NCBI GenBank assembly: GCA_018812505.1
Contig: JAHJDK010000116.1
Location: forward strand, 1 to 20,754
Reading direction: 5' to 3'
DNA length: 20,754 bases
Source of the DNA: Nanobdellota archaeon
GTDB taxonomy: Archaea > Nanobdellota > Nanobdellia > Woesearchaeales > GCA-2686295
Below are positions 7,189-14,315 of the stretch, piece by piece. A program made the translations under genes and the position numbers. Under the pieces are notes generated by a model. That model was not told the DNA's origin, made no database searches, and saw only the letters and a program-made list of their open reading frames with translations. Numbering within the stretch: position 1 is the first letter of the stretch; every line of letters starts with the position of its first letter.

Positions 7189-7879
7189 TTTGATTCAATA
7201 ATTCATATAATAGTAACAAACTATCATCTAAAACAAGATCTGCGAACTTATGAAGCTTATCCTCAGAAACATAGTTAAACCCTTTTGTTTTTCTCAATAC
7301 TGTTTGATAATCTCTTTTCTTTAATCTCTCTAAAACCACTAAATCATCCTCTACCCAAATTATTTCAGAAGGTACTGCATTAAAATTATCTTCAATGTCA
7401 TCACATATTAGCTCTAAGTTCTGATCTTTTCCAGCACCTAAATACTTTAAATCAAACAAATCATACAACCCTAGCTTCTTTAACAGCTCATCCTTATTCT
7501 CATTACTAACTAGCACTTTTTTATAGCAATCCTTTGAAAGAAGTTTTTTTGCATGAGAATCATGAGGAAAATCAGAATCATTCAGTATATATTGAGAAAA
7601 TAATTGAAACTCTTCTTGTAGACTACCATCAAAACCATTATGCAATGCTATTAGAGCTGGAACCCAAAATGCACTTATTAACTCTTTTCCTTTGGTGTCT
7701 GGAATAAGAGTCTCTATATTATAATTTTCTCCTATAACACCTTTTGATCTAAAATCATGATATTGATCCATAAATGTTTCTCTATCAAACAGCCTACTCA
7801 AATGCTCAGCAAAGGGAGTGATATATTTACTGGCAGAATATAAACTTCCATCTTTATCAAAAACCAAACATTTAAGCAT
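7178..7879 (-). CDS. HAD-superfamily hydrolase
   Basis: 233 residues, a cytosolic haloacid-dehalogenase-type phosphatase candidate. Motif I is VFDKDGSLY with nucleophile D8 and acid D10, motif II is VLVSNENK with S125, motif III lysine is likely K151, and motif IV is WVEDDL with D178/D179. The helical cap lies between residues ~17 and 110. It starts leaderless: a TATA element lies exactly 30 bases before the ATG, inside the end of the neighbouring membrane-protein gene. The 11-base overlap with the kinase gene implies a shared pathway, perhaps phosphate removal and transfer on a sugar or alcohol. The substrate cannot be told. Confidence 0.8.
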   Translation of the reverse strand: MLKCLVFDKDGSLYSASKYITPFAEHLSRLFDRETFMDQYHDFRSKGVIGENYNIETLIPDTKGKELISAFWVPALIALHNGFDGSLQEEFQLFSQYILNDSDFPHDSHAKKLLSKDCYKKVLVSNENKDELLKKLGLYDLFDLKYLGAGKDQNLELICDDIEDNFNAVPSEIIWVEDDLVVLERLKKRDYQTVLRKTKGFNYVSEDKLHKFADLVLDDSLLLLYELLNQNVK

Positions 7880-7900
7880 GATGTAACTACTAATCAGGCG

Positions 7901-7910
7901 TTATTTAAAA
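7901..7910 (-). promoter_or_regulatory. TATA box of the HAD-kinase operon
   Basis: On the minus strand TTTTAAATAA ends at 7901. The first T of TTTAAATA is 30 bases before the HAD start codon. It overlaps the last codons of the upstream membrane-protein gene, so the HAD-kinase pair has its own promoter and probably a leaderless mRNA. Confidence 0.55.
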
Positions 7911-9353
7911 AGCTTTTTCTAAATCACGCTCATACAACAAGACAATCAAGAAGTAAAGAGGTGTAGCCACAAACACAGTCAAAAATATCAAAATCTTAAA
8001 TAAAGACACCAAACCAAAAGTCTGAGCCAAGAAAGCACCCACTAAAGACAAAAGAAAAATAGGAATAGAAACCGCGACACCAATAAAAGAAAAGTATGTC
8101 TGCCTATCAGACTCAGATAAAAGCTTACTAGTGAAAAAACTCTGAGCCATACCAAGAATAGAAGAACCAACAATTGAAAGAGCAGTCGCAACAGCAACGA
8201 CAATCAAGTTAGGATTATAAGCCAAAGACAAAGGAAGCATAGCAGTCAACAAAGTACCAAAAACAAGCATAGGAGAAACACCAATATGATGCCTTAAATT
8301 CTTAGTAAACCAAGGACCAATAAAAGAAAAAACAGCTGCAATCGAAAAAACAACAGCCACATTAAGGAATCCGCCTAAAAAATCGTTCTTAAAATGATTA
8401 AAAATGAACAAACCATAAAAAGAAGTACCTAAAAGATGAACAACACCTGTAACCACAGAAGTCAAAGACAAGAACACAACAACCTTGTTTCTAAAGAAAA
8501 AACTTGAATGAACCTTAAGCTTATGAAAAAATTCATCTACAAAAGAAAACATGCTGGCCTGTTTAGACACAACTCTTTGCTTGATATAAGCCAAGATACA
8601 GCCAGAAAGTATGAAGGCAAAAGCAGTAATCTCAAAAGAAATCAAATAACCATATAATTTGAAACTAAACAACTTGCCAAAAATAGTGAAAGAAACAAGT
8701 TTACCAACCAAAGGAAATAACTCCATAATATAACCAGAAATCAACAGAGAAACAATAGTTATAATAGTACCATAACTAGATATTCTTGAAAGAAAAACAC
8801 CCATGTGCTCTCGCTTAAGACTATTCCTCAAAAAACCAACATAAACCTCACCATGAGCAACAACGCCCAATCCACCAATCAAAAAAGCAAGAGCAAAAAT
8901 CAAAGGAGAACGAACAACTACTGCAAAAGACATCACTAAAAAAGAAAAACCATAAAGGATACCTGCACGACTAATGAATTTCTTGCTAATCTCATGAACT
9001 TTTGAAAACTGCTTAAGAAAAGAAGAGTAAAATAATGAAATAAAAGTTCTCAAAGCATTAATAAAACCAATAAAAAAATAAGATGCGCCTGAGAAAGCAA
9101 ACAATATATTCAAAAAAGGATGAGAAACAAACCCATAACCAATCCTGTCAAGAACCTCCTTCCAAACAAAACCCTTAATCAAACTTTTAGTATTATCCTC
9201 TCTCTTCAACCTTAACTGCAGAGCAGCCCTCTCAATAGCATCATCAATATCAGCCTCTAAGTAGCCCCTCTTAACAAGAGAATCCTTAATATTATCAGGA
9301 GAAAATTTTTCTAAGAGAAGCCTTTTCACCTGAACAAAAACATCCTCACCCAT
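7905..9353 (-). CDS. MFS-like multi-pass membrane transporter with cytosolic N-terminal helical domain
   Basis: About 482 residues. The first ~65 are soluble and helical (VKRLLLEKFSPDNIKDSLVKRGYLEADIDDAIERA). Roughly twelve hydrophobic segments follow, such as FLNILFAFSGASYFFIGF, AGILYGFSFLVMSFAVV, IFALAFLIGGLGVVAHG and MLVFGTLLTAMLPLSLAY. This pattern and the central charged loop fit the major facilitator superfamily; substrate unknown. An upstream in-frame ATG at 9377 overlaps the TATA box, so it cannot be in the mRNA. The ATG at 9353 lies 31 bases from the first T of that box and is the better start. The coding strand is T-rich, opposite to the adjacent propeller gene. Confidence 0.75.
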   Translation of the reverse strand: MGEDVFVQVKRLLLEKFSPDNIKDSLVKRGYLEADIDDAIERAALQLRLKREDNTKSLIKGFVWKEVLDRIGYGFVSHPFLNILFAFSGASYFFIGFINALRTFISLFYSSFLKQFSKVHEISKKFISRAGILYGFSFLVMSFAVVVRSPLIFALAFLIGGLGVVAHGEVYVGFLRNSLKREHMGVFLSRISSYGTIITIVSLLISGYIMELFPLVGKLVSFTIFGKLFSFKLYGYLISFEITAFAFILSGCILAYIKQRVVSKQASMFSFVDEFFHKLKVHSSFFFRNKVVVFLSLTSVVTGVVHLLGTSFYGLFIFNHFKNDFLGGFLNVAVVFSIAAVFSFIGPWFTKNLRHHIGVSPMLVFGTLLTAMLPLSLAYNPNLIVVAVATALSIVGSSILGMAQSFFTSKLLSESDRQTYFSFIGVAVSIPIFLLSLVGAFLAQTFGLVSLFKILIFLTVFVATPLYFLIVLLYERDLEKAF

Positions 9354-9375
9354 AAGAAATACTAAAAAGAAACCC

Positions 9376-9384
9376 ATATATAAA
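9376..9384 (-). promoter_or_regulatory. TATA box of the MFS-like gene
   Basis: TTTATATAT on the minus strand, first T 31 bases before the ATG at 9353. It covers the alternative upstream ATG (9377), which therefore should not be transcribed. Predicts a leaderless mRNA. Confidence 0.65.
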
Positions 9385-9430
9385 TTTATTGAAAAACAAA
9401 CTGAAAAAATTCTTAAAAGAAAAACACAAC

Positions 9431-9440
9431 TTTTTTAAAA
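9431..9440 (+). promoter_or_regulatory. TATA box of the propeller-KaiC operon
   Basis: TTTTTTAAAA; the TTTAAAA core begins 29 bases before the GTG start at 9463, as expected for a leaderless archaeal mRNA. Weaker match to consensus than the other boxes. Confidence 0.5.
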
Positions 9441-9462
9441 TCCAGAACTATAATTCAATATT

Positions 9463-10719
9463 GTGAAAGTAGCTTTTGGCTTTAAAAAGCTTCTCAATAA
9501 GGGAAAAAGAGGTCAGATCCAGGAGAAGTGGAAATTCGACTCAAAGAGTTCTCTATTAGCTCCGTCTATAGTGGCAGATTTAGATAATTCTGGGAAAAAA
9601 CATATATTATTCGGGACAAACGACGGAAAAATATACGCATTAGACAAAGAAGCAAACGTAAAATGGATGTTTAACGCACAAGAACAAGTAGATGATGTCG
9701 AACTAATGTTTTTTGATGTTGAAACCGCTCACAGCATACAATCATCACCCAACATATACGACATAAATGGAGATGGGAAAAAAGAGATAGTGTTTGGATC
9801 AGAAATGGGAACAGTGTATGCATTAAGTTTTGAAGGAGAATTAATCTGGAAATTCAAAGCAGGAGGATCAGTCAGAGGAGGAGTAATCATAGGTGATGTA
9901 AATGAAGATAGAAAACCAGAGATAATATTCGGATCAGGAGACGGACACATATACATCCTAAACAATGAAGGACAATTAATAGAGAAATACGAGATGGGAT
10001 CAAATATTGAATCAACACCAAACATTATAGGAGAAAAAATAATATTTGGAACAAACGACGGACACATCTACTGCATCAAACATACTGGAGAAGAGCTATG
10101 GAAATACAAAACAGAAGGAAAAATTACTGCTCAACCATCAATTGGGAAAATCTTTGGTGATGAAAAAAACTATGTAATAATAGGATCACTCGATCAACAT
10201 ATGTATGCATTTGACGAACAAGGAGAATTAATCTGGAAATATAAAACAGATGGTGCAATATATTCAAAAGCAGCACTAGCAGACATAAACAATGATAAAA
10301 AACTTGAAATCATATTCGGCTCTTGCGACAACAATGTTTACGCAATTTCATGCACAGGAGAAAAAATATGGTCCTACGAAACAGACTTTTGGATTGTAGC
10401 ACCTGTGATAGTAGATGACATAGACAAAGACGGAGAACTAGAGATAATAGCAGGTTCATATGACCATAACATATATATACTTGATGCAAAAGGGAATTAT
10501 ATGTTAGACTATGTACCAGGACTATCAAGCGTTTTGCAACAAACAGGGTCATACAGTGACGTTGTAACAACAGAACCAGGAAAGATTGTGGGTAAAAAAA
10601 TATGGCAATATCAAGCTGACGGAGTCGTAGTAGGATGTGCATTCATAGATGATGAGAAAAATATTGTAGTAAACACAAGACCAGGGAAAATTAATAATCT
10701 TCAACATCAAGAGAGGTGA
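9463..10719 (+). CDS. Cytosolic beta-propeller with hybrid PQQ/FG-GAP repeats
   Basis: 418 residues starting at GTG. It is built of seven clear ~45-residue repeats plus a degenerate C-terminal one. Each repeat has the shape SSPNIYDINGDGKKEIVFG, then a stretch like GTVYALSFEGELIWKFK. Acidic loops (DINGDG, DVNEDR, DINNDK, DIDKDG) look like the calcium-type loops of FG-GAP repeats, while the G-x-I/V-Y-A-L and W-K-Y parts are PQQ/WD-like. No signal peptide or membrane segment is present, so it should act in the cytosol, probably as a binding scaffold. Its stop codon overlaps the Shine-Dalgarno site of the KaiC-like gene, so the two are co-expressed and may form a complex. Ligand unknown. Confidence 0.85.
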   Translation: MKVAFGFKKLLNKGKRGQIQEKWKFDSKSSLLAPSIVADLDNSGKKHILFGTNDGKIYALDKEANVKWMFNAQEQVDDVELMFFDVETAHSIQSSPNIYDINGDGKKEIVFGSEMGTVYALSFEGELIWKFKAGGSVRGGVIIGDVNEDRKPEIIFGSGDGHIYILNNEGQLIEKYEMGSNIESTPNIIGEKIIFGTNDGHIYCIKHTGEELWKYKTEGKITAQPSIGKIFGDEKNYVIIGSLDQHMYAFDEQGELIWKYKTDGAIYSKAALADINNDKKLEIIFGSCDNNVYAISCTGEKIWSYETDFWIVAPVIVDDIDKDGELEIIAGSYDHNIYILDAKGNYMLDYVPGLSSVLQQTGSYSDVVTTEPGKIVGKKIWQYQADGVVVGCAFIDDEKNIVVNTRPGKINNLQHQER

Positions 10720-10725
10720 ATAATA

Positions 10726-11520
10726 ATGGTAGAACAAATAGAAAGAGTAAAAACTTACATACAAGGATTTGACGATGCGCTACAAGGAGGAATCCCAAAA
10801 GGACACGTCGTGTTAATTAGTGGAACAGCAGGATCAATGAAATCATCAATATCATTCAATATACTATTTCAAGAAGCAAAAGCAGGTAAAACAGGATTAT
10901 ACATATCATTGGAACAATCCTATGAATCACTGTACAAACACATCCTAAACATGGGATTAAACCTGAACCTGATAAACATTGAACATATTGATGACCTAGG
11001 AAGAATAGGTGAAGTTGTCAACGGAACAAAAGCATCGGATAAAGGAACAATAATAGTAGCAGACATGGGCTGCATAAGAAAAGAAATAAAAGATATAAGA
11101 ATAGGCGACAACAAAAGCTGGCTAAATGTTATAAAAAACATTGTTAAAAAGATAAAAGCAGAGACACACTGTGAAAACTTCGTACTTGACTCTTTATCAG
11201 CATTATACACATTATCAAGATTTGAGGATCCAAGAGTGGAATTATTCTACATATTTGAATTCTTAAGAGATATGGGTTTAACAACATTCTTGATATCAGA
11301 GATGCCGCTAGACTGCAGCAAGTACTCAGAATATGAGATAGAAGATTTCTTGTCAGATGGTATAATATACGTAAGATTAACACCATTCAGAAGAAATGTA
11401 GTGAGAGAAATATCAGTCGTCAAGATGAGAGCGACCGCATGTAACAACGACGTATACTCACTAGAATTCAAGAATGGACAATTCCAAGCATTATACGGCG
11501 GACAAAACCCATTATTGTAA
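10726..11520 (+). CDS. KaiC-like RecA-superfamily ATPase
   Basis: 264 residues, a single-domain KaiC/RadA-type ATPase, cytosolic. FDDALQGGIPKGHVVLISG leads into the Walker A loop GTAGSMKSS (33-41, K39), which has SM where the classic loop has TG. The usual KaiC catalytic pair appears as SLEQ (E63, then Q64 in place of the second glutamate). Walker B is FVLDSLSAL with D155, and the end has RLTPFRRNVVREISVVKMRAT, typical of KaiC C-termini. A strong GAGAGGTGA Shine-Dalgarno sequence overlaps the propeller stop, and the ATG follows 6 bases after that stop. Archaeal KaiC-like proteins often act as signalling or assembly switches; here the likely partner is the propeller. Clock function is not implied. 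Confidence 0.88.
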   Translation: MVEQIERVKTYIQGFDDALQGGIPKGHVVLISGTAGSMKSSISFNILFQEAKAGKTGLYISLEQSYESLYKHILNMGLNLNLINIEHIDDLGRIGEVVNGTKASDKGTIIVADMGCIRKEIKDIRIGDNKSWLNVIKNIVKKIKAETHCENFVLDSLSALYTLSRFEDPRVELFYIFEFLRDMGLTTFLISEMPLDCSKYSEYEIEDFLSDGIIYVRLTPFRRNVVREISVVKMRATACNNDVYSLEFKNGQFQALYGGQNPLL

Positions 11521-11834
11521 TGAACAAAAACATCTTCAACAGGATTGGAAGGATTTTGTTAATAATAATTATTTTATTTTTTACACTTTTTTCTTTAGAT
11601 GCGGGAAGTTTCCTAGGATGGATAATTCACATGATACCAAGTTTTCTTCTGATAATAATATTACTGATTTCTTGGAAATGGAATTTTGTGGGAGGAATAA
11701 TCCTAATATTAGTAGGACTTTTAACGATATTCTTCTTTGACACCTACAAAAGTATTATAAGTTTATTAATAATAACAATTCCAATGATAATCTGCGGCAC
11801 AATATTCATGTTGGCAAAAAAAACTAAATCTTAA
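11520..11834 (+). CDS. Small four-helix membrane protein
   Basis: 104 residues, with about four hydrophobic segments: ILLIIIILFFTLFSL, MIPSFLLIIILLISW, FVGGIILILVGLLTIFFF and IISLLIITIPMIICGTIFML. The WKWNFVGGI stretch between helices 2 and 3 recalls small DUF-type membrane proteins common in archaea and bacteria, but I do not assign one. The start overlaps the KaiC-like stop by one base (TAATG), so it is probably translated from the same mRNA. Codon use is T-rich, unlike the two genes before it, partly because of its hydrophobic content. It could anchor the propeller/ATPase pair to the membrane; that is inference. Confidence 0.65.
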   Translation: MNKNIFNRIGRILLIIIILFFTLFSLDAGSFLGWIIHMIPSFLLIIILLISWKWNFVGGIILILVGLLTIFFFDTYKSIISLLIITIPMIICGTIFMLAKKTKS

Positions 11835-11851
11835 AGGGCAATTTGCGAGTT

Positions 11852-11859
11852 AAAAAAAA
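11852..11859 (-). terminator. T-run terminator after Maf
   Basis: The minus strand has a run of eight T residues starting 12 bases beyond the Maf stop codon. Archaeal RNA polymerase commonly terminates at such T-runs. It lies between convergent genes. Confidence 0.4.
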
Positions 11860-11870
11860 TTAAGCTAAAA

Positions 11871-12452
11871 CTAATAATTTAAAACATCAACACCCAACTT
11901 CTTAAGATTCTTATATAAATTATGCAATGGTAACCCAACAATGTTTGAATAACAGCCCTCAACTTTTTCTATAAATATAGCTCCTCTACCCTGAATTGCA
12001 AAACCACCTGCTTTTCCAATGTATTCATTCGTCGCAAGATATGCATCAATATCTTTATCACTCATTCGTTTTATTTTTACCTTGCTTAATTCAAAATCAA
12101 CAATAGTTTTGTTTTGTTCAATGTCAATAATGCAAACCCCTGAATAAAAATCTACTGTTTTTCCTGAAAAAGATTGCAAATTTGTCTTTGCCTCTTCTTT
12201 ATTCTTAGCTTTTCCAATTTTCTGATTTTTAAAAACAATGAAGGTATCAACACCAATAACTATACCTTTTTTGACTCTCTTCACAACATCCCCTGCTTTT
12301 TCCTGCGCGAGTCTCATAACAAGTTTTTCTGGAGGTAAATTTAAAGTCATGTCTTCTTTGCAGTTGCTTGGAACTACTTTGAATTTCAAACCTATCTGCT
12401 GCAACAATCCTTTTCTTCTAGGGCTTGTTGATGCCAGAATTATTTGTCTCAT
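11871..12452 (-). CDS. maf: Maf-family nucleoside triphosphate pyrophosphatase
   Basis: 193 residues. Maf proteins hydrolyse non-canonical or modified nucleotides (dTTP/UTP, or m7GTP in different subfamilies) to monophosphates in the cytosol. The hallmark start is IILASTSPRRKGLLQQIGL, catalytic aspartate lies in VIGVDTFIVF near residue 70, and KIGKAKNKEEAKTNLQSFSG plus YSGVCII and GKAGGFAIQG follow as in the family. An ATG five codons further upstream exists, but MRQIILAST is the family start and overlaps the TrmB-like stop as ATGA (12449-12452). Last gene of the dCTP deaminase - regulator - Maf operon, which joins two nucleotide-pool enzymes around a regulator. Confidence 0.9.
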   Translation of the reverse strand: MRQIILASTSPRRKGLLQQIGLKFKVVPSNCKEDMTLNLPPEKLVMRLAQEKAGDVVKRVKKGIVIGVDTFIVFKNQKIGKAKNKEEAKTNLQSFSGKTVDFYSGVCIIDIEQNKTIVDFELSKVKIKRMSDKDIDAYLATNEYIGKAGGFAIQGRGAIFIEKVEGCYSNIVGLPLHNLYKNLKKLGVDVLNY

Positions 12453-13186
12453 TTTGCGTTTTCCCACATAAATTCAAAATATGCTCTATAACTGTCTGCT
12501 GCGGTTTTGTTATCTATTAGGACTACTTCTGGTGTTTCTGACCAGATGATGATTGCAACTTTGTCTCCGAATATGTTTGTTACAACATTTGATCGAACCT
12601 CTTTTGGAACTGTTTTTATGCTAGTAGTTTTTGATGCTTTTTCTCCTCTTTTCTGTCTTACTATGTTTCTAACTTTAATATTTTTTTCTTCTAATTGTTT
12701 TATGAAGTTAGGAGCATAATACGGCATTCTCTCGGTAAATTGTCCTTCTGATCCAAACATCAGATTGTCTTTTCCTTCTCTTATTATCTCCTGAAAAACA
12801 GTTTTAATACCATTGTATCCTTTGAATAAGGTCACGTTTTCTTTTTCTTTTGTTTCTTTGAATAATTTTTCTAATCTTGGAATTATTCTTCTGGCTATTT
12901 CTTCTTTTTCTTTAAAGTAATCAATTATCTTGTTAGGGTTTGCTGGTGAGAAAACTTTTCTGTTAGCTTCAACAACATAAGATATCACTCCTTTTTCAAG
13001 CAACAATTTTAATGCATTATATGTGCTTGAGCGATCCATCATCGCTTCTTTTGATAGCCTTCCTGCTTTGGCTTTGCCAATCTTCAGCATTGTCAAATAA
13101 ACTTTAACTTCATTTTTTGAAAGGTTTAGTTTTTCTAATCCTTCATATATGTTTAGTTCATAATTCTTGTTGTTTGAATATTCCAT
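12449..13186 (-). CDS. TrmB-family transcriptional regulator
   Basis: About 245 residues. The N-terminal winged helix follows the TrmB pattern: IYEGLEKLNLSKNEVKVYLTML, then GRLSKEAMMDRSSTYNALKLLLEKGVI. A linker coiled coil (KEKEEIARRIIPRLEKLFKE) and a C-terminal domain of ~140 residues follow, with FKGYNGIKTVFQEI and IIWSETPEVVLIDNKTAADSYRAYFE, as in TrmB-like proteins that sense sugars or other ligands. A GTG five codons upstream would also be in frame, but the ATG at 13186 has a GGTGAGG site 9 bases before it that includes that GTG. Overlaps the dCTP deaminase end by 29 bases. It may autoregulate through the dyad upstream of the operon; the ligand is unknown. Confidence 0.85.
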   Translation of the reverse strand: MEYSNNKNYELNIYEGLEKLNLSKNEVKVYLTMLKIGKAKAGRLSKEAMMDRSSTYNALKLLLEKGVISYVVEANRKVFSPANPNKIIDYFKEKEEIARRIIPRLEKLFKETKEKENVTLFKGYNGIKTVFQEIIREGKDNLMFGSEGQFTERMPYYAPNFIKQLEEKNIKVRNIVRQKRGEKASKTTSIKTVPKEVRSNVVTNIFGDKVAIIIWSETPEVVLIDNKTAADSYRAYFEFMWENAK

Positions 13187-13664
13187 TGTATTTCGCCTCA
13201 CCTTTACATTCTTGGATTATTAACTGGCAGACTTTTGTTCCTGCTTTTAGCATTAATGGCTTGTTGCTCGCATTGAATATTTCCAATACTTGCTTGTTGC
13301 TTATTCCTGGCTGCAAGAATGATGCTGTTATGTGGATACTAAAGCCCAACCTAGCAAACCTGCTTCTGCCTTGCAGCCAACCACACAGGTTTTTTGACAA
13401 AGTAATTTTTTCTTTTGTTATTCCAAGAACGAACTCTTTTGGATACAACAAGTATTGTTCTGTTTCAATAAACTCTGTATAGTCTTCAAAGTTAACTTCT
13501 TCTGTGATTTCAATTTCGTTTACTTCTTGCTTGAAGTATCTGAATTTTCTGTCAAGCGTCAAATCAATGGATGCTGAACCAATATTCTCTTTGTTGTAAG
13601 GTTCTATTCTTACCTTTTTTTCTTTGATTGCTTTTTCTATCTCTTTCTTTGTCAATATCGCCAT
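13158..13664 (-). CDS. dcd: dCTP deaminase (Dcd/dUTPase superfamily)
   Basis: 168 residues. Converts dCTP to dUTP, or directly to dUMP in bifunctional archaeal forms. SASIDLTLDRKF at 30-41 is the family entry. The active-site block reads GRSRFARLGFSIHITASFLQPG, giving S101 and R105, and QVLEIFN supplies the catalytic glutamate E128; the last part GTKVCQLIIQE ends the trimer core. The length is shorter than the ~190 residues of bacterial Dcd but the core is complete. First gene of the operon, followed by an overlapping TrmB-like regulator and Maf. A TATA element lies 34 bases before the ATG and no Shine-Dalgarno site is seen, so the leader is only a few bases. Whether it is also a dUTPase is not decidable here. 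Confidence 0.88.
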   Translation of the reverse strand: MAILTKKEIEKAIKEKKVRIEPYNKENIGSASIDLTLDRKFRYFKQEVNEIEITEEVNFEDYTEFIETEQYLLYPKEFVLGITKEKITLSKNLCGWLQGRSRFARLGFSIHITASFLQPGISNKQVLEIFNASNKPLMLKAGTKVCQLIIQECKGEAKYNGIFKQQEL

Positions 13665-13690
13665 TGTTGTTTTTTTTATGAATATTAGGT

Positions 13691-13700
13691 TATTTAAATG
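13691..13700 (-). promoter_or_regulatory. TATA box of the dcd-regulator-maf operon
   Basis: CATTTAAATA on the minus strand, with TTTAAATA beginning 34 bases before the dcd ATG. Predicts a start site about 5-10 bases before the ATG. Confidence 0.55.
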
Positions 13701-13704
13701 TTTC

Positions 13705-13726
13705 TGTTGATGAATATTCTACAACA
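13705..13726. promoter_or_regulatory. 22-bp dyad operator between divergent promoters
   Basis: The sequence has the form TGTTG-N2-GAATATTC-N2-CAACA, symmetric at 18 of 22 positions with a perfect central GAATATTC. It fills the space between the minus-strand TATA box (13691-13700) and the plus-strand TATA box (13731-13740). A 9-bp part, ATGAATATT (13710-13718), repeats at 13678-13686, 32 bp away, beside the predicted dcd start site. Dyads so placed usually bind a dimeric regulator; the TrmB-like protein of the operon is the nearest candidate. Confidence 0.55.
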
Positions 13727-13730
13727 TAGT

Positions 13731-13740
13731 TTTATATAAT
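13731..13740 (+). promoter_or_regulatory. TATA box of the 25-residue ORF transcription unit
   Basis: TTTATATAAT, first T 32 bases before the ATG at 13763. A near-consensus box that places the start site at or just before that ATG. Confidence 0.6.
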
Positions 13741-13748
13741 ATCACTTG

Positions 13749-13761
13749 TTAGTAGTACTAA
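13749..13761. promoter_or_regulatory. Small dyad at the predicted transcription start
   Basis: TTAGT-AGT-ACTAA, a perfect 5-bp inverted repeat with 3-bp centre ending one base before the ATG at 13763. It overlaps the predicted start site, a typical repressor position, but a repeat this short can occur by chance. Confidence 0.3.
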
Positions 13762-13762
13762 A

Positions 13763-13840
13763 ATGAGAGATTATCAAAAAATACAAATGTTCGAGCTAGC
13801 CCAAGAATGGGCTGTAGAGAAACAACGAATGAAAGAATAA
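13763..13840 (+). CDS. Leaderless 25-residue ORF, possible leader peptide
   Basis: Encodes MRDYQKIQMFELAQEWAVEK plus RQMKE-like residues (ending KQRMKE), a charged helical 25-residue peptide. Its ATG is where transcription from the TATA box at 13731-13740 should begin, so it is the first thing translated on this mRNA. The stop at 13838-13840 is followed 17 bases later by the likely start of the next gene. It could be a regulatory leader peptide, a real small protein, or the former N-terminus of the next gene lost by a frameshift near the A-run at 13839-13846. No family recognised. Confidence 0.4.
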   Translation: MRDYQKIQMFELAQEWAVEKQRMKE

Positions 13841-13857
13841 AAAAAATGGTGAAAATG

Positions 13858-14298
13858 ATGGATATAAAAAAGAGAATTGAAGAAGCATTACAAATTTTTC
13901 CAGAAGCGAAATCTTTGGTAGAAACAGTAAATGAAAGTTATACTTGTGGTTCTGGGTACACAAAAATTCTTCATCAAAGAAAAATTATTGATATAAATGT
14001 CAAAGAAGAATATGCATACAAAATTTGTGCTTTAAAAATACAAGAAACAAATTTTTTTACTGAAATCTGTCCTGCCACTGAAGATACAGATATAGGTAAG
14101 TTAGTTTATGTTAAAATTATTTATGCGTCAAAAGACAATATTTCACAAATAAAAGCAGAGGATACAAAATACTATACGATTAGAAAGTTGTTTAAAGATG
14201 AAAGAGAAGAGATAGACAGGACTCCAAACATAAGAGGCCAACTCTTTGAACAAATCTTAGGAAAAACAGTGCTTACTCATAATTATAAGTTTGTGTAA
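13858..14298 (+). CDS. Unknown cytosolic protein, 146 residues
   Basis: Not recognised. From the chosen start it begins MDIKKRIEEALQIFPEAKSL, a helix, then appears alpha/beta: SYTCGSGYTKILHQRKIID, YAYKICALKIQE, GKLVYVKIIYASKDN, YYTIRKLFKDER. No signal peptide, membrane helix or metal-binding cluster is seen. The frame is open back to an ATG at 13807, but that would overlap the short upstream ORF. GGTGA (13848-13852) sits 6 bases before the ATG at 13858, which decides the start; 13846 and 13855 are alternatives. It probably shares an mRNA with the 25-residue ORF and the next small gene. Divergence from the dcd operon suggests shared control, but no function can be assigned. Confidence 0.6.
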   Translation: MDIKKRIEEALQIFPEAKSLVETVNESYTCGSGYTKILHQRKIIDINVKEEYAYKICALKIQETNFFTEICPATEDTDIGKLVYVKIIYASKDNISQIKAEDTKYYTIRKLFKDEREEIDRTPNIRGQLFEQILGKTVLTHNYKFV

Positions 14299-14315
14299 AC
14301 AAAACAAGTAAAAAA

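Noticed and set aside
9354..9377. Upstream ATG extension of the MFS-like protein (MGFFLVFL) as a signal segment
   Set aside because: The TATA box overlaps this ATG and predicts transcription starting at the downstream ATG at 9353.
9729..11386. Minus-strand open frames opposite the propeller and KaiC-like genes
   Set aside because: The plus strand holds clear repeats and Walker motifs; the antisense frames are by-products of T-poor sequence.
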